Origin: Diphasiastrum complanatum
Taxonomy: Eukaryota; Streptophyta; Lycopodiopsida; Lycopodiales; Lycopodiaceae
DNA length: 64,000 bases
Reading direction: 5' to 3'
NCBI GenBank assembly: GCA_029204225.1
Contig: CM055092.1
Location: forward strand, 46,381,486-46,445,485
Shown: positions 24,104-34,460 of the stretch, in pieces
How positions within the stretch are numbered: position 1 is the stretch's first letter
Layout of the letters: every line of letters begins with the position of its first letter
The notes under the pieces: model-generated
Told to the model about the DNA's origin: nothing
Databases searched by the model: none
The model's input: the letters and a program-made list of their open reading frames with translations, nothing else
Made by a program: the position numbers and the translations under genes

Positions 24104-24393
24104 CTCCCTCTTCAACTAGTTTTGGCATAGTTTTGACAATAGAACTTTGATCCAACTTTAGAATGATCTTCATCCTAAGTATAGATCTTCTTTCTAAGAT
24201 TCTAAAGTATCTTTCATAATTGATATAGAGAATAGTGTCCAAATTGGATGCTTCTCTATTTCTTACATCAATTTTACACATCAAGATATAACTAGAACGT
24301 GAAGAACCAAATAGAATGTAAATGAAATGATTCCTCCATGTTTCAAACTTTGAACTCTCTGGAAAATTACAGCAACCAAACAATAAATGTGAG
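24104..24393 (-). mobile_element. 3' internal end of a C-family element
   Basis: Read on the minus strand, this leads into the polypurine tract GTTGAAGAGGGAG and the LTR. The same region occurs at 4397-4668. No coding domain is recognised. Confidence 0.7.
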
Positions 24394-24394
24394 T

Positions 24395-24798
24395 GCTTTG
24401 TACAATTTCTTTACTCTTAGGACAAAAGTATGTGCACTCTCTCCTTTCTTTTGATAGCTTCTATAGATTTGATTCTTCAAAGCTAACATTCTAGTTTGGT
24501 TCTTGGATTCATAGACCTTTTGCAAAGTCTCCCAAGCATCTTGAGCCGAAGTGCAATCTCCTACCTCTCTTAAGAGTTCATTTGCAACATTCATTTTTAT
24601 GCAATGTAGTGCAACATTGCACCTCTTGATGTATTTGGCTTTTTCTTGAGGATGAATAGGTTCATCCTCCTTACCATTTACAATTTTCATCAGATCTTGC
24701 ATGATCATGATGGATTGCATTCTAACTTTCCATATGGAATAGTTAGTTTTGTTCAGCCTTTCATTAGTATCCAAAATATATGCATTTATAGATGCCAT
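24395..24798 (-). pseudogene. copia gag N-terminal part (element B)
   Basis: ATG at 24798: MASINAYILDTNERLNKTNY then SIWKVRMQSIMIMQDLMKIV and QKVYESKNQTRMLALKNQIY, ending VRVKKLYKAL where element C begins. The rest of gag resumes at 20784 (GDPIKDGEL). This links the two halves of B. Confidence 0.9.
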
Positions 24799-25609
24799 CC
24801 AGTCTCCTAATCAAGGACTTGACACAAATGAAGGTTACTTCTATTGATTTGATTGAAGATCTACCTTATCCCACTTCTTAGGGACCTGAAAAGATCAGTA
24901 ATAGACCTCCTATAAAGATCTAAGAATGATCTCTAACAAAATCAAATCATAGAATACTAGAAACAATGCACTTGCTTGATTGAAGTAGACAATACTAGTA
25001 GAATTGCCCCTCTTTCTATAAAGAACATTAAAGCTTCCAAATGATCTGATCAAGAGTGAATTTCAGCAACCTAATATACTTTCAAAATCACTTGTAAAAT
25101 ATCTAAATGGAACTTAATGAGGATGCAACACAATCTACTATCCAATCACAAGCAAAAAATGATCAGAATTGATGAAAAATTCATCTAATTTGGTGCATAA
25201 GTCAAGCAATGGTTGGACTGAACCTAAATCACTTTAGGATCTGTCCACTATACCCTAGAACAGCCTTGAAGAGTCCCCAAAACTCTGATCTTCCCTCTCC
25301 TTGAATGCTAGAAAGCCTCCTTTATGAAATCACCTCCAAAACTCGCTTAGAAATCAATGCTTGGAGCAAGCAAAACTTGCTATCTTGGTAATGTGAATTG
25401 AATTCAACTTTGCCTCTGGTTTTAGACACCTAAACACCTGCAAATGAAGTCACACAACACCAATCTCCAATATATTTGACTCACTTTGAGTTCTAGAATC
25501 AATGCTAGATGCTAAGATCCAATCTACACAAGATTTAGATAAAAAAGTGTGATCAAATTGAATGAGAACCAAGGGTTTAGCTCATTTCAGCCTTTAGGCT
25601 CTGATACCA
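24799..25609 (-). mobile_element. untranslated leader and primer binding site of element B
   Basis: Noncoding leader of about 800 bp between gag and the 5' LTR. The primer binding site is TGGTATCAGAGCC on the minus strand (plus 25597-25609), abutting the LTR. Confidence 0.85.
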
Positions 25610-26159
25610 TGTAAAAATTATAGCAAATAAGGATTCTAAGACACTTGAAATGATGAGGGAAACCATAGATTATGATTTCATAAGATTAGCACAAGTTGAA
25701 CCATCAAAATCCATCAAAAATCTTTTCTTGAACCTCACTAAATGGCCCAAATCCTTGAAGAAGGCTTCACACGTGTGAAAGTACGGCCTCCCACAGTCTG
25801 AGTACTGTACACCAGACCTACATTCAATCCTATAATCATTAGTAATCCCTAGTAGCCCTAAACCTATCCCTAATGCTAATTTTGGTGGATCTTTCATCCC
25901 TACCAAGTTAGGGTTGGAATCTTGGAGATCCCTCAACAATGCAAAAATTACCAAAAATAGCTCCTATTTTTTTCTCTCTTGTATCTAAGCATAATTTGGA
26001 CTCATTCCAAAGGTTCTAACACTTAGGTCTACTTGAGAACATCCTTATGAATGGAATCCTATGCTATTTGGCACGTGTGATAAGCCACATCATGACCATC
26101 TAACTATTTACAAGTCATATGACCAAAACTAGTCAAGCTAGAATTGTGAATTTTTAACA
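25610..26159 (-). repeat. 5' LTR of element B, with internal deletion
   Basis: Matches 16567-17247 but lacks about 131 bp (junction near 25850), including the TATA box seen in the other LTR. The palindrome TTCACACGTGTGAA is kept at 25766-25779. Confidence 0.9.
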
Positions 26160-26705
26160 TATAGCAGCAACATGTTTTTATCTGTGTATAACGTAGATGA
26201 ATGCTTGTTGTGATTGAATGCACTTTCATCACTGTTTGATTGCGCTTGTTTACTCACTCTGATTAGAACATGGACATCTACAACTCCTCAATTTTTGATC
26301 AGATGATGGTTGTCTTTGACGCTTGAGAAACTCACAATATCATACTGCTCTTCCATCTGTTTCAGAACTAGATGTCACATTAAATCCATTTTTCAATAAT
26401 ACCACACACAAACCATTTCTAATCTCTTTGAAGGACTGTACTCTTGCTTCTAAGAGTATGAATCAATTTTTTAAATCCTGTTGGGCAATTAAAATACTTA
26501 AAGTTGTGACTAATGTTAGCATAAGCTTTCTATTAAGCTGTTTTTGCATCTAGCAGCTGATTGTAACAAGAGAGCTATTCCGCAATATTCTTGCTCTCTT
26601 CTTCGTTCGCATTCTTCTATCTCCATTGCCCCCATCAGATTGGTATTAGAGCATAGTTCATATAAACCGAGAGATTAAGTTTGTTCTATTCATATTTTTG
26701 TTATC

Positions 26706-27195
26706 ATGTCTCGTCTTGGTAGCTCTTCGTCTTCATCATCCAACGAGGCTAGAATCATTGACATGTTCAATGGTTCTAACTTCTACATCTGGAAGTTAAA
26801 ACTTTGAATGATATTGATAGATAGAGATCTTTGGGATGTAGTAGAAGGTGCTGACCTGAAACCAGAAGATGGTGATCAAGCAAAGGCATGGAAGATCAAA
26901 GATTAGAAGGCCTTAGCATGTATCACACTCAATCTGGCCGACTTTCGAATATCCCACGTTACCACATGCAAAACCTCTAAGGATGTATTAGATTTGCTAT
27001 CAAATCTCTATGAGACTCATGATGTAACTACTAGATTATATCTTAGAAGGAAGTTCTTTACTCTTAGCATGTCTGATTCTACTGCCATCACTTCTCACAT
27101 CAATAGCTTCAAGTCTTTATTAGATCAGTTATCAGCTGTAGGATGTTCTATTCAAGATGATGATGCCGTCATGACCTTGTTATCGAACTCTTCTC
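26706..27195 (+). pseudogene. copia gag (element D)
   Basis: Starts MSRLGSSSSSSSNEARIIDM and has FNGSNFYIWKLKL, then LWDVVEGADLKPEDGDQAKA, with stops in between. The last open part (26994-27190) reads LYETHDVTTRLYLRRKFFTL. It fuses to integrase sequence near 27190, with loss of zinc knuckle, protease and integrase core. Confidence 0.8.
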
Positions 27196-27210
27196 AACTC
27201 AGCCAGATCC

Positions 27211-27893
27211 ATGCTACATCAAGCACACCTACCTGCGATGTTCTGGGCAGAAGCTACTGCCACAGCCTGTTATGTGCCGAACAGATCCAGCACCAAAGCT
27301 GTCAACAACAAAACTCCTTATGAAGTTTGGCATGGACACAAGCCTAGTGTCAGCTATTTAAAAATCTTTGGTTGTATATGTTTTGTTCACATTTCTAAAC
27401 AACTTAGGAAGAAGCTGCATCATAGGATAAATAAATGTATTTTCATTAGCTATCCTGATGAGCATAAAGCTTATAAAGTTTAGGATCCATCGACCAATGT
27501 AGTATTTGTCTCTAGAGATGTAATATTTCAAGAACATATATACTATGACTTCAAACAGCCATCGATAAATGATGCTATGTCATTTCATCCTATTTTACGT
27601 AGCATGGATTCTTCCAACGTTATGTTCCTTCTACAGAACCTGCAGATACAACTATAGAAACCGAGTAGCCGACAGTACCTGTCATCAGACCAGACCAAGC
27701 CAGCTCAAACAGATCTAGAGAAATTCAAGAAGAAGCATCATCGCATCCTGGTCAACCAGACGTCCGCAGATCCTCATGAACTTAGACAGTTTCTAAGAGG
27801 TATACACCTCAATCATTCTGGACTTCATTTGAAGAACCAAAGACCCTAGCTGGAACAATTAACTCCAAGGATGTTGTGAAGTAACAAGAAGCT
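27211..27893 (+). pseudogene. copia integrase end and linker (element D)
   Basis: Frame with PAMFWAEATATACYVPNRSS, TPYEVWHGHKPSVSYLKIFG and CICFVHISKQLRKKLHHRIN, the C-terminal integrase region. After the stop at 27481 the linker continues (VFVSRDVIFQEH) with stops. Confidence 0.8.
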
Positions 27894-28898
27894 ATGGAAA
27901 GCAAGTACAACTCACTTTTGATGAACCAGACCTGGACACTGGTCGACTTCCCCACTCACAAGAGAGTTATCGACAACAAGTGGATCTTCAAGAAGAAGAT
28001 TAACTCTGATGGTTCCATTGCTAAATGGAAAGCACGGCTGGTAGCTAAAGGATTCACTCAAGTCCAAGGAGTGGATTATCAAGAAATTTTCAGTCCTGTC
28101 GTCAAGATGCAGTCAATCAGGACCCTGATTGCATTAGCAGTCGTAGAGGACTTCGAAATGCACCAAATGGATGTCAAGACAACATTTCTCAACGGCAACG
28201 TCCAAGAGAAGCTGTATAACTTCCAACCGGAAGGATTCAAAGTCAAGGGCCAAGAGCACAAAGTGTGCAAGCTGCACAAAGCAATCTACTGTCTGAAACA
28301 GGCCGCAAGAGCATGGTTCAATAGAATCAACTCTTATCTCATTCAATTGGGATTTGCAAACAATTCAGGTGACTATAATGTTTATTCGAAGCATATAGGC
28401 ACCAATTCAGTTCACATAGCTCTCTACATAGATGATGCATTTATTTTGTCTAACGACACTCTACTAAGAGTGATCTGTCAAACGAAATTGACATGACTGA
28501 TTTAGGAGGTGTTCATTCTTTGCTAGGAACTCACATTACTAGAAATAGACTTCAAAAGAAGATCCATCCTAGCCAGCAAGCATATCTAAAAGGCATTTTA
28601 GAAAAAGTTCACATATTTGATTGGAAACCAATTGATACTTCAATGGATCCAAGTATAGTATTGACTAAAGCCTCTTGTGCTGAGATTGATAGTGAAGTAC
28701 CCTTATCATTCACTAATCGGATCTTTGATGTATGCAATGTTGTGTACTAGACCAGATTTAGCATACACTGTTAGCACATCAAATCAATTCATGTCTAATC
28801 CTAGGATCTCTCATTGGAAGGCATTAAAGAGAGTGATGAGATATATTCAGGAGAGTTTAGATCACATTTTACGTTATGATAGAAATGCTATTGACTGA
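27894..28898 (+). pseudogene. copia reverse transcriptase (element D)
   Basis: 27894-28496 holds NKWIFKKKINSDGSIAKWKA, LVAKGFTQVQGVDYQEIFSP, MDVKTTFLNGNVQEKLYNF and LYIDDAFILSND (usual YVDD is YIDD). 28493-28750 and 28677-28898 continue in other frames with LGTHITRNRLQKK and SLMYAMLCTRPDLAYTVS. Two frameshifts separate them. Confidence 0.85.
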
Positions 28899-29252
28899 CT
28901 CGTCCTACGAGGCTACTCCGACTCAGATTGGGGAGGAACAATCTCTACCAGAAAATCTACCTCCAAGTTTTGTTTCTATCTTGCAAGGGGACCGATTTCG
29001 TGGAATTCAAGGAAGCAAAAATTAGTTGCACTTTCTTCGATAGAGACAAAGTACATCGTAGCATGTCAAGCTTCAAAGAAATTGTATGGATCAGGTTGCT
29101 ACTTCACAACTTACATCACAATCAGTTCAATGCTACCACCATTCTATGTGACAACTTGAGCTATATTTCACTGTCACTAAATCCCAGATTTCATGGCAAA
29201 TCCAAGCACATAGAAATCTTCATTCGAGAAAATGTTTTTTCAGGGCAAGTGA
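28899..29252 (+). pseudogene. copia RNase H fragment (element D)
   Basis: Includes GYSDSDWGGTISTRKSTS-like sequence in a shifted frame and, in frame 28928-29257, SFKEIVWIRLLLHNLHHNQF and PRFHGKSKHIEIFIRENV. The C-terminus is cut at 29252 by the LTR of element E. Confidence 0.75.
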
Positions 29253-30250
29253 TGTGAAAATTTTCAACATTTCCTAGCTAGTTTGAGGCCTAAATTGGCA
29301 ATTTTTGTACATAGTTTTGGATTTAACCTTTCACACGTGTAAAAGAGACCTAGATACTTTTATTTCAGTATATATTTCATGTTGAAGAAGTCTCAAACTT
29401 TAAGACCTTCGAAATGATACCAAAATCATGTTATATGGACATATAGGCCAAAATTGGCTATTTTAGGCTACTGGTGCCCTAAAATTGGGTCCTAAGTTCT
29501 AGAGAGAGGAGAGTGTTGAGTTTCACACGTGTGGATTGTCCACAATATGTACTTGTGATCTCCTAAGGTGTGTAGATGCACCAAGATCAAGACTAGATTG
29601 AGATTCAAGATCAATCTTAGATCCTATGGCAAAAACTCACTACTACATGCATTCAATCACTTCCAACTCTCACTCACACGTGTGAGAAATATTCAAAAAA
29701 TATTTTAAGTAAAAACAAGCTGCTCTCCTCAGGTATAGAGAGAAAAACCATCATGATCTCTCGGGTAGAGAGAGAAAGCTTGAAATCCAGTAACACTCAA
29801 AATCCACATAATCACCAAATCAATTAGATCCAAAATGAGGAGTACAATGATGCTAGTAGATCCACGAGCTACCACTGTGCCTAAATATGATTGGACCACA
29901 CTTTGTTACCTCTTAATCCTATTGGACCATTGATCCATACACCTCTTAATTCTATTGGACTATATCCAAGCACACCTCAAATTCCTATTGGACCTCACAT
30001 GGTTCCACCTCTAAATCCTATTGGACCTCTTAGAATTCATCAAACAAAGGCATTACACTTGTCTACACTCTAATTGGAACGAGTTTAGCCTCTTACTCTA
30101 TTTTGGCTCAATAGTGGCATTACAAGTGGAAATGCATAATTTGCCATCTATGCCAAATTTGTTCCTATCAACATCCTACACCTAGATGCTTGATGTAAAA
30201 AACATAAGACCCCTATATCTAACATAGATAATCTTTTTCAATTCTTCACA
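29253..30250 (-). repeat. 3' LTR of copia element E
   Basis: Plus-strand ends TGTGAAAATTTTC and AATTCTTCACA form the inverted TGTGAA...TTCACA termini. A polypurine tract (TTAGGAGGAG on the minus strand) abuts it at 30251. It has three copies of the CACACGTGT core (about 29332, 29524, 29675). It is similar to the LTR at 57984-58812. Confidence 0.85.
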
Positions 30251-30337
30251 CTCCTCCTAAAAAATTATCTATGAAGACTTGAGCATTGATCTTGATATAA
30301 CTCATATTAGATCTATGCTTGATGAAAGCACTTTTGC

Positions 30338-31273
30338 TCAAAGGCTTGGTGAGTAGATCGGCAATGCAATAGGACGAGTTGACATGTTCCAAATAGATTT
30401 CTCCTCCAATAAGCTAATCACAAAATGGTGTGCCACTTCTATGTGCTTGCTTCTTGCATGAAATATGAGATTATTGACAAGAGCTTGGGCCGAGATGTTA
30501 TCACAGTTGATCATTGGTAGATCATCTTCCTTGATGCACTTTAGCTCCATTAGTAACCTCTTGATCCAAAGCACCTCTTTGGTAGTTGTAGTGAGTGCTT
30601 TGTACTCGGCCTCACATGAAGAGAGAGATATAGTATCTTGCTTTTTGGAAAGCCAAGATATCAGATTGCCTCCAAGAAAAATAGTGTATGCACTAATAGA
30701 CTTTCGATCCATCTTGTCACTTGCAAAGTCCGAATCCGAGTAGCCAACAATGGATAGATCTTCACTTTTATAGAGTAGACCATAATCACAAGATAAAGAT
30801 ACATATCTTAGAATCCTCTTGGCCATCTTCCAATGATGGATCTTAGGATCTTGCATAAATTGACTCAATTTGTGCACACAAAAACTTAGATCAGGCCTAG
30901 TAATGGTAAGCCAAATCAAGGAGCCTACAAGACTCCTAAAAAGTGTGATGTCCTCAAAGGATCTTTCATCACCTTTATTAGGATCTTTTACAATTTGCTC
31001 CATTGGAGTATCTATGCTCTTAGAATTTTCCATATGGAATTTTTTCAACATAGAGTGAGCATATCTAGATTGGCATATAGAGATATGATTTTCATAAAAA
31101 TCAATTTCTAGGCCTAGGATGTAATGTATCTCTCCTAGATCTTGCATTTTAAACTCACATCCAAGTGCTAGTCTAGTTTCATCAACTAGCTTGATACAAC
31201 TTCCACAAAGAATAATGTCATCAACATAAATTAGAAGAATGACAATATTGCTATCAACAAACTTTAGATACAT
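30338..31273 (-). pseudogene. copia reverse transcriptase and RNase H (element E)
   Basis: Contains ILLIYVDDIILCGS with catalytic aspartates, LGEIHYILGLEIDFY, SLIWLTITRPDLSFCV, and RNase H blocks GYSDSDFASDKMDRKSIS, LISWLSKKQDTISLS, EAEYKALTTTTKEVLWI, SKHIEVAHHFVI. The C-terminal end is altered relative to element B (no LLTKPL block in frame). Confidence 0.9.
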
Positions 31274-31302
31274 GGAAGGATCATAGTTACTAAGAGTAGA
31301 TC

Positions 31303-31536
31303 CTAGTGAGATAAGAAAAGAATTAAGTCTTGAATACCATGATCTTGGTGCTTGCTTGAGTCATAAAGACTTTTGAAGAGCAAGCACATTTTGGACTCAT
31401 CCTTGATGAATCCTTGAGGTTGTTCCATATAGATCTCCTCCTCAAGATAACCATTTAGAAAAGCATTGGATACATCTAATTGGAACACCTTCCACTTGAA
31501 GAAACAAGCAAGAGAAATAAGAATTCTTATTGTCAC
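31303..31536 (-). pseudogene. copia reverse transcriptase segment (element E)
   Basis: Reads WKVFQLDVSNAFLNGYLEEE and IYMEQPQGFIKDESKM, the segment before the catalytic motif. Frameshifts separate it from neighbouring pol parts. Confidence 0.85.
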
Positions 31537-31623
31537 ATCCGAGGAGAGTCTTCTTCAAATCTCAACCTCATCACATCATGATTGTCTTCAAAATCAATAA
31601 TTGGTGATGCATCCATAGATTTT

Positions 31624-33045
31624 TTATCTCGGCCTCTTCAAAAGATGAGTGTTGATCTTCATGAAAGACAACATCTCTACTTTCAATAACTTGAGAAGTA
31701 GAGAGTATAAAGACTCTATAGCCTTCTTGGTGGATGAGTATCCAACCATGATACCTTTGCATGCACTAGGATCTTCCTTCTTCCTTGTTTCCAAGGGAAT
31801 ATGGACAAAGCATATGCATCCAAAAACTCTAAGGTGATCAACCTTAGGCTTCTTCAAATATAAGATTTCATATGGTGACTTTCCTCCAAGAGCTATATGT
31901 GGGAGCCTATTGCAAAGATAATTTGCACAATTAATGGCTTCTCCCCAAAAATCTTTGGGCAAAGATGCCTCAATTCTCATAGATTTTGCACATTCACATA
32001 GAGATCTATTCTTTCTCTCGGCCACTCCATTTTGAGATGGAGAGTAGGCACAAGAGAACTCTCTTTTGATGCCTTCAAGCTCACAAAAATCTTGAAATTT
32101 ATTGGAGATATATTCACCACCTCCATCACTTCTAAGAGCTTTAATCTTGAATGAGAATTGTTTCTCTACATAAGCTTTGAAAATAAGGAAATGATCAAAC
32201 CCCATAGATTTCGAAGCAAGAAGATATATCCAAGTGAATCTTGTGAAATCACCAATGAAAGTAACAAAACAAGTGGCTCCTCCCTTGCTTGTAGTTGATG
32301 AGAAATGCACATCCGAGTGGATTAACTCCAAAGGATGCTTGCTTTTGATAGAAGATCTTGTAAATGGCTTTTTGTGAGATTTAGCAATAGCACAAGCCTC
32401 ACAAGGCTTGATCTTCTTGGAGAATGACTTTGGCAAGCCAATAGCTTTGGCTTCTTTGATCATAGAGAGCATGGATTTGTAGTTGGGATGTCCCAACCTC
32501 CTATGCCATAATTCCTCCATAGAGAGCTTGTTTACAAGAGCAACATTACAAGCATTTACATACTCATTTGGATCTAGTTTATAGATGCCTCCAAATCTAG
32601 ATCCTAATGCAAGTATCTCATCATTGTTTTTGATAGTGCAAGTATCAACATTGAATTTTAAATCAAGGCCATTATCAAGCAATTGGCCAACACTAATAAG
32701 ATTCTTAGTAAGCTTAGGTACATAAAGAACTTTAGAGAGAGAAAGAACTTTAGAGGATGCAAGCTTCAAGGGAATGTTCCCTATGCCTTCAATAGGACAT
32801 TCAAAATCATTTGCAGTGTATATTGATTTCTTGACTCCATCATAAGGTGCAATAGAAGAGAAAGAGTCCTTGGAGCTACACATACGTGAAGAGGCTCCAC
32901 TATCAATTTACCATAGGCCATCCTGCTTGAAAGGAGTAGATGAGAAACTAGAGACCATCAGAGATCCCTCTCCATCACTTGCAATAGTGCCTTCCTTCTC
33001 ATTGGTAATGTTGGCTTGCTTGAGTTGATTCTTCGTAGCTCCCCG
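31624..33045 (-). pseudogene. copia protease and integrase (element E)
   Basis: Protease start IDSGASSRMCSSKDSF (a stop precedes it), LYVPKLTKNLISVGQLLDNG, pre-integrase LWHRRLGHPNYKSMLSMIKE, and integrase IHSDVHFSS, FIGDFTRF (one conserved aspartate is glycine), LRSDGGGEY and YSPSQNGVAERKNRSLCE. Ends with connection sequence ETRKKEDPSACKGIMVGYSS. Confidence 0.9.
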
Positions 33046-33054
33046 AAAACAGCT

Positions 33055-33803
33055 TGTTGTGGGGCTATTTCCTACCCTAGCCTCAACCCAAGATCCAAGC
33101 ACACAAGCATCAAGGAGATGAGGTTACATGTCATGCAGAGGTTCAATCCCATGAGAGCGATAGCATAGATCAAAATCCAGCATGCGTAGATGGTCCACAA
33201 TTAACACTATCAGTTAACACTACAACCATTAAACCCAAATCCACAATGATGATAGCTTACCCTCCTCTCTCTCCTTTTCTCTCTCACAAAAAGCATAAGA
33301 AATGGCAATTCCAATAAGCATCAAATCCAATAATTAACAAACACAAAGAAAGCAAGAGAGGTGGAGGAAAAGAGATAGAGAGCAAGGACATTCCACATCC
33401 AATTCCATAAGAGGGCCAACTTACTTGTATTGAAATGAAGAGAGAACATGTACAATGATTCGAAATTGCCACTTATATAGTGGATTGAGGAGATGGGCAC
33501 CCCAATTCCTATTGGCTAATTTTAACCCAAACATTTAAAAAGTAGAGGGAAGCCATTCATTAATTGGAGGACCCAATTTGAAAATGAATTTTGGTGGGAA
33601 CCCCTACTTTATTCACTAACTTGACTTTTAGGTCCTACGATATAAAAAGTCCCGTATAATAGGCCTAAAGTCCTTTTATTGAATTTCTAGTTAATCAAAT
33701 CTCTATGTGATCATCGGGTTGGAATTACACACATAGGGTGCCAAATCCCTCTCACTTATTAACTAGGGTTAGGATTGCCTTGGGATCCGTGAACCCTCCA
33801 ACA
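33055..33803 (-). repeat. LTR F (element or solo LTR)
   Basis: Plus-strand left end TGTTGTGGGGC, right end CCCTCCAACA. The following CCCCCTCAGTC is a polypurine tract (GACTGAGGGGG) on the minus strand. This makes it the 3' LTR of a minus-strand element. It truncates element E on its left. The left boundary is uncertain by a few bases. Confidence 0.6.
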
Positions 33804-34460
33804 CCCCCTCAGTCATATTAGAGGATACTTTTTTAACATTTATTTGTTTTGCACATTAATTGTTTATTGATTATGAGTTGTTATTTATTTTGCTTTAATT
33901 ATTAATTACTAATTATATGGTTGTACAAATGACTTTGTAGTATGGATATGAATTTGTTAATGGTCTATAGTCTAGACTATCTTTTCATTCATTAAATGAC
34001 CGCTCAGTGTGTGTAAACAGTGTATAGTCTAGACTTTCTTTTCATTCATTAAATCACTGCTCCTGTATAAATAATGCCAGTTTCATCACTTATTCTCAGC
34101 TCTGGTTCTTGTCCTATTTCACTATTATAGCATTGTCGTTTTCCTTTTGTTTTCTTGCTTTCATGCTCATCGTGCTATCATCGCTCTCGCCATCATCAGC
34201 TCTCATTGCTCTGCTTTTATGCTCATCGATGCTCGTGCTCTCATCGCTCTCGCATTCAACCTAGCTTTTCGTGCATCCCACTCAAACACTTCCATATTCT
34301 TCACGGATGCTGGAACAAGCTTGGCTATCAATTGGAAAGTGCATGCTTCTATGGGACTTTCAACAATTCAAGCCTTGTTGGATAAATGTCGCTTCAATCA
34401 TCTTAGGCCCTGCTGGATCAATGCCACCTCAATTATCTCAACATTGATCCATCAGTGGTG
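33804..34460 (+). promoter_or_regulatory. LTR-like promoter region with tandem palindromes and TATA
   Basis: Two ~57-bp spaced repeats (about 33964 and 34019) each hold TATAGTCTAGACT-TTTTCATTCATTAAAT. The first contains the perfect palindrome ATAGTCTAGACTAT (33967-33980). A TATA box TATAAATA lies at 34066-34073 and a CT-rich downstream region follows. This looks like U3/R of an LTR driving the plus strand. LTR ends are not found. Confidence 0.45.

Larger units (their letters stand above)
20793..24393 (+). mobile_element. rearranged copia element C nested in element B
   Basis: Left half on the plus strand: LTR 20793-21438, primer binding site 21439-21450, leader, gag and protease to about 23494. 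Right half on the minus strand: an inverted LTR (23495-24103), polypurine tract (24104-24116) and 3' internal sequence to about 24393. Integrase, reverse transcriptase and RNase H are absent. The insertion interrupts gag of element B. The left junction is the canonical LTR TG end; the right junction is internal sequence rather than an LTR, and no target duplication is seen. Confidence 0.85.
16567..26159 (-). mobile_element. copia element B, full length, nested insertion inside
   Basis: Minus-strand Ty1/copia element with LTRs at 16567-17247 (3') and 25610-26159 (5'), a primer binding site (25597-25609), gag (24798 downward), protease, integrase, reverse transcriptase and RNase H (20784-17288). 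It is flanked by a perfect 5-bp duplication TATAG. Element C (20793-~24393) sits inside gag, so the original length was about 6 kb. Disablements: the C insertion, stops in gag near 20645 and before the RT motif near 18487, frameshifts near 19030 and 17790, and loss of the promoter part of the 5' LTR. Confidence 0.9.
26160..29252 (+). mobile_element. copia element D, right part
   Basis: 26160-26164 is the TATAG duplication, then the rest of D's LTR to 26637, primer binding site TGGTATTAGAGC (26641-26652), gag from ATG 26706 (MSRLGSSSSSSSNEARIIDM), a deletion joining gag to late integrase near 27190, then the linker, reverse transcriptase and RNase H to 29252. Several stops and frame changes occur. 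It stops at the LTR of element E, so its 3' LTR is missing. Confidence 0.85.
30251..33050 (-). mobile_element. copia element E, 5'-truncated
   Basis: Minus-strand order: RNase H and reverse transcriptase (30338-31273), reverse transcriptase start (31303-31536), linker, integrase and protease (31624-32883), gag-protease linker to about 33045. Gag, leader and 5' LTR are missing; the sequence ends at LTR F. Stops (for example in the protease WW*IDSGASS region near 32908) and frameshifts inactivate it. Confidence 0.85.
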
